From positions 1 to 60,814 of IMG/VR virus record IMGVR_UViG_3300025168_000090: a stretch of DNA of 60,814 nucleotides. One strand, 5' to 3'. A program made the position numbers and the translations under genes. The stretch comes from a virus. Below are positions 51,372 to 58,987 of this stretch, in pieces; positions within the stretch are counted from its first letter, which is position 1; each line of letters starts with the position of its first letter. A model generated the notes under the pieces. It worked only from the letters and a program-made list of their open reading frames with translations, was not told where the DNA came from and did not search any database.

Positions 51372-51402
51372 AAAAAATTGTTTAACCTTTTAATTAAATG
51401 TC

Positions 51403-52413
51403 TTGATAAGAACATTAGTAGTTGACGGAAATTCTTTATTAAATACAGGCTTTCACGGTATTAAAAATATGTATAATGGAGAAAACCATATAGGTGGTTT
51501 GTACCATTTTTTAAATACATTAAGAAAACTAATTGATACCTACTTAATAACTAAGGTTGTTGTTTTTTGGGATGGAAAAGATAATACAAAACCAAGAACA
51601 CAACTATATCCACAGTATAAATTAAATAGAAGACTCAAACCCAAACCGGTAGACGAGTTAAATTCCTACGCAACACAAAAACTACGTACCCAAGAATATC
51701 TAGAAGAACTATACGTCAGACAAGCTACCTTTGAATATTGTGAAGCTGACGATTGTATGGCGTATTATTGTGAAAAATCCACAAAAGAAGATATAATAGT
51801 ATTAACTTCAGATAGGGACTTATTACAACTAATTTCTAAGGATGTGTCGTTACATATCATTTCTTTAAATAAATTGTTTAAATTTGGTGATAAAGTACCT
51901 TTAGATGGTATGTATATACCACCAGACAATGTTAGATTAGTAAAAACTATATGTGGTGATTCTTCAGACAATATAAAAGGGATTAAAATGGTTGGGATAA
52001 AATCGTTAGCCAAAATAAATCCAGATATATTGGAGAAAAAAATAACTTTAGACGACATAATAAAAAAAATAAAAACAAAAAATAAAGTTAGTGTTAAGGA
52101 AAACAACATACTTAACGGGATAACACAAAAAAATTTAGAACCAAAAAATAATATTTTAGAAATTAACTATAATATTATAGGTGTCGGTAAACAATTCCTA
52201 ACCGAAAATGCTATAAATGGTATACAAGACTTATCAAAAGAAGCTATAGACCCAGAAGGTAGACACTGGAAAAACGCTTTGGACTTGATGATGTCAGATG
52301 GAATTCTTAATATTTTACCTAAGACAGATGATGCCTGGGTAGATTTTGTAAGACCTTTTTTAAGGTTAACTAGAATAGAAAAAGATTTTTATATTAAAAA
52401 AAACAAAAATTAA
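51403..52413 (+). CDS. 5'-3' exonuclease / RNase H (T4 rnh-FEN family)
   Basis: 336 residues from a TTG start at 51403 (stop upstream at 51391, no ATG in frame between). Metal-ligand motifs are in order: LVVDGNSLLN, VVFWDGKDN, EYCEADDCMAYY, VLTSDRDLLQL, and ICGDSSDNIKG with a helix-hairpin-helix-like follow-on. T4 RNase H is 305 residues; it removes RNA primers from lagging-strand fragments. It is followed after 1 nt by an uncharacterised small gene and then the helicase. Confidence 0.85.
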   Translation: MIRTLVVDGNSLLNTGFHGIKNMYNGENHIGGLYHFLNTLRKLIDTYLITKVVVFWDGKDNTKPRTQLYPQYKLNRRLKPKPVDELNSYATQKLRTQEYLEELYVRQATFEYCEADDCMAYYCEKSTKEDIIVLTSDRDLLQLISKDVSLHIISLNKLFKFGDKVPLDGMYIPPDNVRLVKTICGDSSDNIKGIKMVGIKSLAKINPDILEKKITLDDIIKKIKTKNKVSVKENNILNGITQKNLEPKNNILEINYNIIGVGKQFLTENAINGIQDLSKEAIDPEGRHWKNALDLMMSDGILNILPKTDDAWVDFVRPFLRLTRIEKDFYIKKNKN

Positions 52414-52414
52414 A

Positions 52415-52858
52415 ATGAAAGAAAAATTTGAAAACACACAAAAATGCGAATTCTTACTGGAATTGGGTAAAAATATAATTTGCCAAAGATATTTTACAGT
52501 AAGGAATTTTAACCCTAAAGCTATGAATTCTTTAGACTTATACCATACAGTTAGTTATGTTGTAGACAAAATTGAAGGTAGTTTAGTACTAAAAACACTA
52601 CATTTTTTAGATAGTTCCTACCGAGAAAATAGTAATGATGTGGTTAATAAAGGTGAGACCTTTACGATAACAATTAAGGTTGGAAATAAGAAAATATTAT
52701 CAACAATCTTTCCCTCGAGCGTCTACCCCCCGAAAATTAGATACACGGTAGATATAAGACCACAAATATCTTATATACTAAGAGAGTTAACTGAGACACT
52801 GTCCAGAAAAAAACTTACTACGCACTACCAAGATTATAGCTTAATTGTGAGCAAATAA
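52415..52858 (+). CDS. uncharacterised protein in replication operon
   Basis: 147 residues, strand and helix mix with CEFLLELGKNIICQRYFTVR early and RYTVDIRPQISYILRELTET near the end. No recognised domain. Lies between the 5' nuclease (1-nt gap) and the gp41 helicase (25-nt gap). A helicase-loading role (T4 gp59-like) is conceivable by position, but no similarity to gp59 is visible. Confidence 0.55.
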   Translation: MKEKFENTQKCEFLLELGKNIICQRYFTVRNFNPKAMNSLDLYHTVSYVVDKIEGSLVLKTLHFLDSSYRENSNDVVNKGETFTITIKVGNKKILSTIFPSSVYPPKIRYTVDIRPQISYILRELTETLSRKKLTTHYQDYSLIVSK

Positions 52859-52860
52859 CG

Positions 52861-52868
52861 TATTTATT
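52861..52868 (+). promoter_or_regulatory. TATTTATT motif upstream of helicase gene
   Basis: TATTTATT, 15 nt before the ATG at 52884, directly after the preceding stop. Confidence 0.45.
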
Positions 52869-52883
52869 AATAAAGAATTTTAG

Positions 52884-54263
52884 ATGAGTGATAAACAAAA
52901 TTTTGGATATCTAGGATATTCATTCCAACTTAAATTATTAAACTTAATTATTACGGATAATAAATTTTTCCAGGTAATAATCGACGCGATAATCCCAAAA
53001 TATTTCGACAACCAGTACTTTAGACTGATAATGCAGTTAATTAAGGAATACTATGAAAAATATGATACTTCTCCCTCATTAGATGCTTTAGACCAGTTGA
53101 CAAGAATTGAAATTTCTTCAGAAATGGCAAGAAAGTATATTGTTGATATGTTAAAAGAAATTAAAGATTCTTCATTTGAAGACCATCTTTTTATTAAAGA
53201 AAAATCTTTAAACTTTTGTAAACAACAGGAACTTAAAAAAGCTATTAGAAAAGTTGAAAGTATAATGGAAAAAGGTGAATTTGAAAATTACGATAAGTGT
53301 GAAGAGTTAATTAGGGACGCTATTAAAATAGGGGATGGTGATGAGGGAAGTTTTGAAATTTTTACAGAACTAGATAAATTGTTGGATGAAGACTATAGAC
53401 ACCCAATCCCAACCGGGATTGATGGTTTAGATAACATACTTAATGGTGGTCTAGCTAAAGGTGAAATTGGGGTTGTTTTAGCTCCTACTGGGGTGGGGAA
53501 AACCACTATGTTAACCAGATTTGCCAATACAGCTTTTAATATGGGGTACAACGTACTACAAATATTTTTTGAGGATAACCCAAAAATAATACAAAGAAAA
53601 CATTTTACATGTTGGACGGGAATCCCAAATAATGAGTTAAGTGACCATAAAGAAACAGTACTTGATAAAGCAGATGAAATGAAAAAAACTGGTGGTAAGC
53701 TAATACTAAAAAAATTACCGTCAGACGAAATGAGTATGTTACAGATTAAAAATCAGGTTAGAAAAATAATATCTGAAGGAACTAAAATAGATATTATTTT
53801 GATAGACTACATAGACTGTATATTACCAGACCGTGCATTTAATGATGAATGGAAAGGTGAGGGTTCTGTTATGAGAAAATTTGAAGGTATGTGTCATGAA
53901 CTGGATATTGCTGGGTGGACCGCCACACAAGGAAATAGAAGTTCTATATCTTCAGATGTGGTCACTACAGACCAAATGGGTGGTTCCATCAAAAAAGCTC
54001 AAGTGGGTCATGTTATTATATCAGTAGCAAAGACTTTACAACAAAAAGAAATGGGTTTAGCGACAATAGCTATTGTTAAATCTAGGTTAGGTAGAGATGG
54101 TGTTATATTTGAAAATTGTAAATTTGATAATGGAACATTGGAAATAGATACCGAAACAACACAAACATTCTTAGGTTTCGAAGAAGAAAAAACTAACAGA
54201 AACAGGGAGAGAGTTGCACAAGCTCTACAAAGAAGACAACAAGTAATAAATAAAAGTAATTAA
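52884..54263 (+). CDS. gp41: replicative DNA helicase (gp41/DnaB-like)
   Basis: 459 residues; T4 gp41 is 475. An N-terminal helical domain is followed by PTGIDGLDNILNGGLAKGE and Walker A APTGVGKTT at 200-208, LQIFFEDNPKIIQRKHFTC, Walker B-like IDIILIDYIDCILPD near 302-316 and GGSIKKAQVGHVIISVAK near 370, matching DnaB-type ATPase motifs. It unwinds DNA at the replication fork as a hexamer. A primase gene is not in this window. Confidence 0.92.
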   Translation: MSDKQNFGYLGYSFQLKLLNLIITDNKFFQVIIDAIIPKYFDNQYFRLIMQLIKEYYEKYDTSPSLDALDQLTRIEISSEMARKYIVDMLKEIKDSSFEDHLFIKEKSLNFCKQQELKKAIRKVESIMEKGEFENYDKCEELIRDAIKIGDGDEGSFEIFTELDKLLDEDYRHPIPTGIDGLDNILNGGLAKGEIGVVLAPTGVGKTTMLTRFANTAFNMGYNVLQIFFEDNPKIIQRKHFTCWTGIPNNELSDHKETVLDKADEMKKTGGKLILKKLPSDEMSMLQIKNQVRKIISEGTKIDIILIDYIDCILPDRAFNDEWKGEGSVMRKFEGMCHELDIAGWTATQGNRSSISSDVVTTDQMGGSIKKAQVGHVIISVAKTLQQKEMGLATIAIVKSRLGRDGVIFENCKFDNGTLEIDTETTQTFLGFEEEKTNRNRERVAQALQRRQQVINKSN

Positions 54264-54276
54264 TAAAATAAAAAAT

Positions 54277-56181
54277 ATGGAAGTATCAAATAAGATTCTG
54301 TCGGATATTACTGTCTACATGAAGTACGCAAAATACCTACCAGAACTGAATAGAAGAGAAACGTGGGACGAATTGGTAACACGTAATAAGGAAATGCATC
54401 AAAAAAAGTATCCTAGTTTAAAAGAAGAAATAGAACAAAAATACAAATTAGTGTATGATAAAAAAGTACTACCTTCTATGAGAAGTATGCAGTTTGGTGG
54501 TAAACCAATAGAAATTTCACCTAATAGAATCTATAACTGTGCGTACCTACCTATAGAACATATTGATTCATTTAGTGAAACAATGTTTTTATTGTTAGGT
54601 GGTACCGGTGTTGGATATTCAGTACAAAGACACCATGTAGACAAATTACCTGTAATACAAAAACCATATCAGAAAAGGAAAAAAAGATTTTTAATAGGAG
54701 ACTCTATTGAAGGATGGGCTGATTCTATAAAAGTTCTTATGAAAACATATATGAATGGTGGTGGAAGTAGAGTAGAGTTTGACTATTCAGATATTAGACC
54801 AAAAGGCGCTAGATTAATAACATCAGGTGGAAAAGCACCAGGACCTCAACCACTAAAAGAATGTTTAGTAAAAATTGAAGGTCTATTAAACCAAAAAGAA
54901 AATGGAGAACAACTCACAACTATTGAAGTACATGATATCGTATGTCATATCGCTGACGCCGTATTGGCCGGTGGTATTCGCCGTGCAGCACTTATATCGT
55001 TATTTAGTGCTGATGATGAACAAATGATTGGTTGTAAATCAGGTAATTGGTGGGAATTAAACCCACAAAGAGGTAGAGCAAATAATTCCGCTTGTTTGAT
55101 GAGACATAAGATTACAAAAGAATTTTTTATGGACCTTTGGAAAAGGGTTGAGTTATCGGGAGCTGGAGAACCAGGAATTTATTTAAATAATGATAAAGAC
55201 TGGGGAACAAATCCTTGTTGTGAAATCGCACTAAGACCAAACCAATTCTGTAATTTATGTGAGGTAAACGTATCAAACATAGAATCACAAGAAGACCTAA
55301 ATGAGAGAGTTAAGGTTGCGTCATTTATAGGTACACTACAAGCGGGATACACCTCATTCCACTATCTAAGAGAAATATGGCAACAAACAACCGAAAGAGA
55401 CGCTTTAATAGGGGTCTCAATGACCGGAATTGGTTCTGGAAAAGTATTAAACTATGACATGCCAAAGGCTGCCAGTCTAGTAAAAAGAGAAAATACAAGA
55501 GTTGCAAAGTTAATAGGGATAAACCAATCAGCAAGATGTACAACAGTTAAACCAGCAGGAACAACTTCATTAACATTAGGAACATCATCAGGTATTCACG
55601 CTTGGCATAATGATTTTTATGTTAGAAGAGTTAGGGTTGGTAAGAATGAAGCTATTTATACTTACTTATTAAATAACCACCCAGAATTAGTAGAAGATGA
55701 ATACTTTAGACCACACGATACAGCGGTAATTAGTATACCACAAAAAGCACCAGAAGGTTCTATAATGAGAACAGAGTCACCTTTCCAATTACTAGAACGA
55801 GTTAAAAAAGTTGCTACAGAATGGGTAAAAGCAGGTCATAGAAACGGTTCAAACTCACACAACGTGTCCGCAACAATTTCTTTAAGAGAACATGAATGGG
55901 ACCCAGCTGGTGAATGGATGTGGGAAAATAGAAAATCTTATAATGGTCTTTCTGTTTTACCTTATAATGGTGGGACATATACACAAGCACCTTTTGAAGA
56001 TATTACAGAAGAAAAGTATGAAGAAATGATGGAGTCTCTAAAAGATGTTAATTTAAGTATGGTTGTTGAATTAGACGATAATACAAATTTAACTGGTGAA
56101 TTAGCGTGTGCTGGAGGGACTTGTGAAATAGATGTTGACTTAAAATCTATAGAAAAAGAAAAAGCTCTAGATGAAGCATAA
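54277..56181 (+). CDS. nrdJ: adenosylcobalamin-dependent (class II) ribonucleotide reductase
   Basis: 634 residues, monomeric RTPR type. By spacing with the Lactobacillus enzyme (C119, C408, E410, C419, C731, C736), YNCAY supplies C88, TNPCCE supplies thiyl C314 and E316, FCNLCEV supplies C325, and ACAGGTCE supplies the C-terminal pair five residues apart. PAGTTSLTLGTSSGIHAWH is a diagnostic phosphate-binding region. The enzyme makes deoxynucleotides with B12 and thus works with or without oxygen but needs cobalamin from host or surroundings. It ends the replication operon and overlaps the next gene by 11 nt. Confidence 0.92.
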   Translation: MEVSNKILSDITVYMKYAKYLPELNRRETWDELVTRNKEMHQKKYPSLKEEIEQKYKLVYDKKVLPSMRSMQFGGKPIEISPNRIYNCAYLPIEHIDSFSETMFLLLGGTGVGYSVQRHHVDKLPVIQKPYQKRKKRFLIGDSIEGWADSIKVLMKTYMNGGGSRVEFDYSDIRPKGARLITSGGKAPGPQPLKECLVKIEGLLNQKENGEQLTTIEVHDIVCHIADAVLAGGIRRAALISLFSADDEQMIGCKSGNWWELNPQRGRANNSACLMRHKITKEFFMDLWKRVELSGAGEPGIYLNNDKDWGTNPCCEIALRPNQFCNLCEVNVSNIESQEDLNERVKVASFIGTLQAGYTSFHYLREIWQQTTERDALIGVSMTGIGSGKVLNYDMPKAASLVKRENTRVAKLIGINQSARCTTVKPAGTTSLTLGTSSGIHAWHNDFYVRRVRVGKNEAIYTYLLNNHPELVEDEYFRPHDTAVISIPQKAPEGSIMRTESPFQLLERVKKVATEWVKAGHRNGSNSHNVSATISLREHEWDPAGEWMWENRKSYNGLSVLPYNGGTYTQAPFEDITEEKYEEMMESLKDVNLSMVVELDDNTNLTGELACAGGTCEIDVDLKSIEKEKALDEA

Positions 56182-56368
56182 GTTTAGTAAAGAAATATTA
56201 TACCATTTTAATTGTGGTAAATGTAACAAATGGTGGTCAATTGCTGACTACCATTTGTTTTCTAATAATGTACCAGAAAATGAAAAAAAGGTACCTATTT
56301 TAATAATATGTCCCCACTGTGGACATAATGAAGAAATAAAAGAAATAACAGCTAATGAGAAAAGATGA
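56171..56368 (+). CDS. zinc-ribbon mini-protein
   Basis: 65 residues. NCGKCNKWW (C-x2-C) and ICPHCGHNE (C-x2-C) about 35 residues apart form a zinc ribbon. It overlaps both nrdJ (11 nt) and the DUF5522-like gene (14 nt), which implies coupled translation. Possible role in nucleic-acid binding or as an enzyme accessory. No specific family recognised. Confidence 0.7.
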   Translation: MKHKFSKEILYHFNCGKCNKWWSIADYHLFSNNVPENEKKVPILIICPHCGHNEEIKEITANEKR

Positions 56369-56561
56369 TTGGATTAGTAGACTACACTATAGAGAGTTCG
56401 TACAACCAAAACTACAACCTAAAGATTTTTACTGGGATGAAGGTAAAATGGTTATGACAGAAGAATACCATAAAAAACGAGGGCATTGCTGTGGTAATAG
56501 GTGTAAACACTGTCCATTTTCCCCGAAATATATCAAAACTAATAAAAAACTCAAAGAGTAA
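56355..56561 (+). CDS. DUF5522-like Cys-rich mini-protein
   Basis: 68 residues. DFYWDEGKMVMTEEYHKKRG then HCCGNRCKHCPFSP resembles DUF5522 proteins of Bacteroidota, which have a Y-H-x-K-R-G-x-C-C-G-x-x-C-(R/K)-H-C-P signature. Four cysteines (C-C-x3-C-x2-C) suggest a metal site. Function unknown. Its presence in the nrdJ-zinc-ribbon tail of the operon is odd and may reflect gene capture from the host. Confidence 0.7.
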   Translation: MRKDDWISRLHYREFVQPKLQPKDFYWDEGKMVMTEEYHKKRGHCCGNRCKHCPFSPKYIKTNKKLKE

Positions 56562-56589
56562 TAAACCAAGACCAAACCAATGTTCCAAG

Positions 56590-56597
56590 TATTTATT
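56590..56597 (+). promoter_or_regulatory. TATTTATT motif upstream of gp25-like gene
   Basis: TATTTATTATAAAA, 11 nt before the ATG at 56609; marks the start of the late baseplate-wedge unit after the replication operon. Confidence 0.5.
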
Positions 56598-56608
56598 ATA
56601 AAAAAAGA

Positions 56609-57076
56609 ATGCCAAATCAAAGATACGGAATAACATTTCCTTTTGAGGATAGTTCACAAGGATTTTTTCTTGGGTTAAATAAAAGTACTGAAAGTGAAGT
56701 ACGTTCTAATTTAATACACCTTATTCTTACCTTAAAAGGTTCACGTTACTTCTTGCCGGATTTTGGTACTAATCTTTTAAAGTATATTTATGAACCATTA
56801 GATGGGGCAACAAAAACTAACATAGATAAAGAAATAAGAAATGCGGTAAAAAAATTTATGCCTGGATTAATTATTAATGAGGTTAGTGTAAAATCCGCAG
56901 AAGATATTAGGGAGGAAGAAAAAACACAAAGTGAACCTAACGACCCTAGTTTAGTAGATAATAGTTTTGGGTTTGTTGGTGACGCGGAAAGAGAATATAC
57001 CCTAAGAATTAGAATAGACTACAATAATGGAGATACCTTGTTCTCTACTAAAGATTTTGTGATAATTAATTTATAA
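56609..57076 (+). CDS. gp25: baseplate wedge protein (gp25-like)
   Basis: 155 residues. NLIHLILTLKGSRYFLPDFG and NLLKYIYEPLDGATKTNIDK match the GPW/gp25 family: the L-x-x-(R/S)-x-x-x-P-x-(F/Y)-G core and the (E/D)-x-L-x-x-(D/A)-x-x-x-x-x-x-x-(D/E)-(I/V)-x-x-A helix. T4 gp25 is 132 residues. It initiates sheath polymerisation on the baseplate. It is followed after one base by the gp6-like gene. Confidence 0.9.
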   Translation: MPNQRYGITFPFEDSSQGFFLGLNKSTESEVRSNLIHLILTLKGSRYFLPDFGTNLLKYIYEPLDGATKTNIDKEIRNAVKKFMPGLIINEVSVKSAEDIREEEKTQSEPNDPSLVDNSFGFVGDAEREYTLRIRIDYNNGDTLFSTKDFVIINL

Positions 57077-57077
57077 A

Positions 57078-58898
57078 ATGGCAGAAAAGAAAATAGCATA
57101 CACAGAAAGAGATTTTTTAGGGGTTAGAAATGAATTACTAAGAATTACAAATACATACTACCCTAACTTAATACAAAACGCTAATGACGCGTCAATATAT
57201 TCAGTATTTTTAGACTTAAATGCGGCAGTAAGTGACAATTTAAATTTCCAAATAGATAGGACATTCCAGGAAACAGTATTACAATTTGCACAAGAAAGGA
57301 GCTCTCTATATAATTTAGCAAGAACTTATGGTTTAAAAATACCAGGTAATCGACCTTCAGTTACAGTTTGTGATATATCAATTACAGTACCGGTATTCGG
57401 GGATAAAGAAGATTTCAGGTATTTGGGGGTTTTACGTACTGGTTCACAATTTAGAGGTGGTGGACAAATATTCGAATTGGTAGATGAATGTAGTTTTTCG
57501 TCACCATACAGTGTAGACGGTGTCCCAAACAGAACCAAAATACCAAACTTTGACGCTAATGGAATCTTAACAAATTATACAATAACTAAAAGAGAAGTAG
57601 TTGTTAATGGAGTCACTAGGGTATTCAAAAAAGAAATAACAGACGCTGATAATAAACCATTTTTTAAATTATTTTTACCAGAAAAAAATGTAATAGGTGT
57701 AACATCCGTGATACAAAAAGACGGAGTTGGGTACCAGACACTACCAACTAACGACGAATTCTTATCGGTAAATAATAATAGATGGTATGAGGTTGATGCG
57801 TTAGCAGAAAGTGAAGTTTTTGTAGAAGACCCATCGTCACCACCTGACGAATCTGGAATTAAAGTTGGTAAGTATATGTATACTGAGGATAGGTTTATAA
57901 CAGAGTTTACACCAGAAAGCTTTTTCTTTTTAAATTTTGGTAGTGGTAATCAAACGTCCCAAGACACCCTAGATGAATTTGCTTCTAAAGGTGTTAAATT
58001 AAATATGGCTAAATTTATGGATAACGTATCTTTAGGTAACATGGTTAAAGGAAATACTACATTGTTTGTGCAATATAGAGTAGGTGGTGGTCAATCCTCT
58101 AATATAGGTGCGGGAAGTATAAATACGGTAGGTACGGTCAATTTCAATGTTGTAGGGCCTAGCCCCCAAATTAATCAAGCTGTGATGAATAGTTTGTCTG
58201 TTACGAATGTTACAGCTGCTATTGGTGGAGCAAACCAAATGACACAAGAAGAGATAAGAAATTATATTTCTTTTAATTTTGCCGCACAAAACAGGTCTGT
58301 AACAATCACTGATTACATATCTAAACTTAGAACAATGCCCGCAACATTTGGTGCAGCTGCAAAAGTTGGTGTGAATGAGGTAGAAAATAAAGTAAATTTA
58401 AATATATTATCATATACTCCAGAAGGAAAACTTACGTCAGAAATAACACAAACATTAAAACAAAACATCTCAAACTACCTATCTAACTATAGAATGTTAA
58501 ATGATTATATAGTTGTCGGCTCTGCAAAAGTGATTGATTTAGCTTTTCACCTAGACTTACTTTTGGAGTCCTCATCCAACCAAGGAGATATAATAACTGC
58601 TGTAATTACAACCGTAAGTGATTATTTTGATGTAGCAAAAATAGAAATGGGACAAGATTTAAATATGGGGCAACTTAGAGGTCAAATAATGAGAGTACCC
58701 GGTGTACTAAATATAATAAATCTAAAAGCATTCAACAAGGTTGGTGGAAATTACTCACAGGCTATAACATCCCAACCATATCTAGATTTAAATAGTAGAG
58801 AAATAGGTTTTATAGATGATACTATATACGCAAAACCAGATGAAATATTACAAATTAAATTCCCACAAAAAGATATAGCTATTAGGGTTAAAAAATAA
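57078..58898 (+). CDS. gp6: baseplate wedge protein (gp6/baseplate J-like)
   Basis: 606 residues; T4 gp6 is 660. YTERDFLGVRNELLRITNTY then YSVFLDLNAAVSDNLNFQID form the N-terminal baseplate-J/gp6 helices. MTQEEIRNYISFNFAAQNRS then VTITDYISKLRTMPATFGAA near 393-430 is the central J-type signature (T-x-x-D-Y). It forms the inner wedge ring of the baseplate that expands when the sheath contracts. Strongly supported by its position next to gp25. Confidence 0.92.
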   Translation: MAEKKIAYTERDFLGVRNELLRITNTYYPNLIQNANDASIYSVFLDLNAAVSDNLNFQIDRTFQETVLQFAQERSSLYNLARTYGLKIPGNRPSVTVCDISITVPVFGDKEDFRYLGVLRTGSQFRGGGQIFELVDECSFSSPYSVDGVPNRTKIPNFDANGILTNYTITKREVVVNGVTRVFKKEITDADNKPFFKLFLPEKNVIGVTSVIQKDGVGYQTLPTNDEFLSVNNNRWYEVDALAESEVFVEDPSSPPDESGIKVGKYMYTEDRFITEFTPESFFFLNFGSGNQTSQDTLDEFASKGVKLNMAKFMDNVSLGNMVKGNTTLFVQYRVGGGQSSNIGAGSINTVGTVNFNVVGPSPQINQAVMNSLSVTNVTAAIGGANQMTQEEIRNYISFNFAAQNRSVTITDYISKLRTMPATFGAAAKVGVNEVENKVNLNILSYTPEGKLTSEITQTLKQNISNYLSNYRMLNDYIVVGSAKVIDLAFHLDLLLESSSNQGDIITAVITTVSDYFDVAKIEMGQDLNMGQLRGQIMRVPGVLNIINLKAFNKVGGNYSQAITSQPYLDLNSREIGFIDDTIYAKPDEILQIKFPQKDIAIRVKK

Positions 58899-58966
58899 AA
58901 AAACCCACAAAGTAACCTACTTTACATAAAATCGCTCTAAACTATCTTTAGTTTTAATAACATAAA

Positions 58967-58974
58967 TATTTATT
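58967..58974 (+). promoter_or_regulatory. TATTTATT motif upstream of 58988 gene
   Basis: TATTTATTTACTAA, 13 nt before the ATG; the 89-nt gap after gp6 shows no other gene. Confidence 0.45.
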
Positions 58975-58987
58975 TACTAAAGAACAT

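Noticed and set aside
58909-58923. AAAGTA-ACC-TACTTT hairpin after gp6
   Set aside because: The stem is only 6 AT-rich base pairs and no T run follows on the plus strand.
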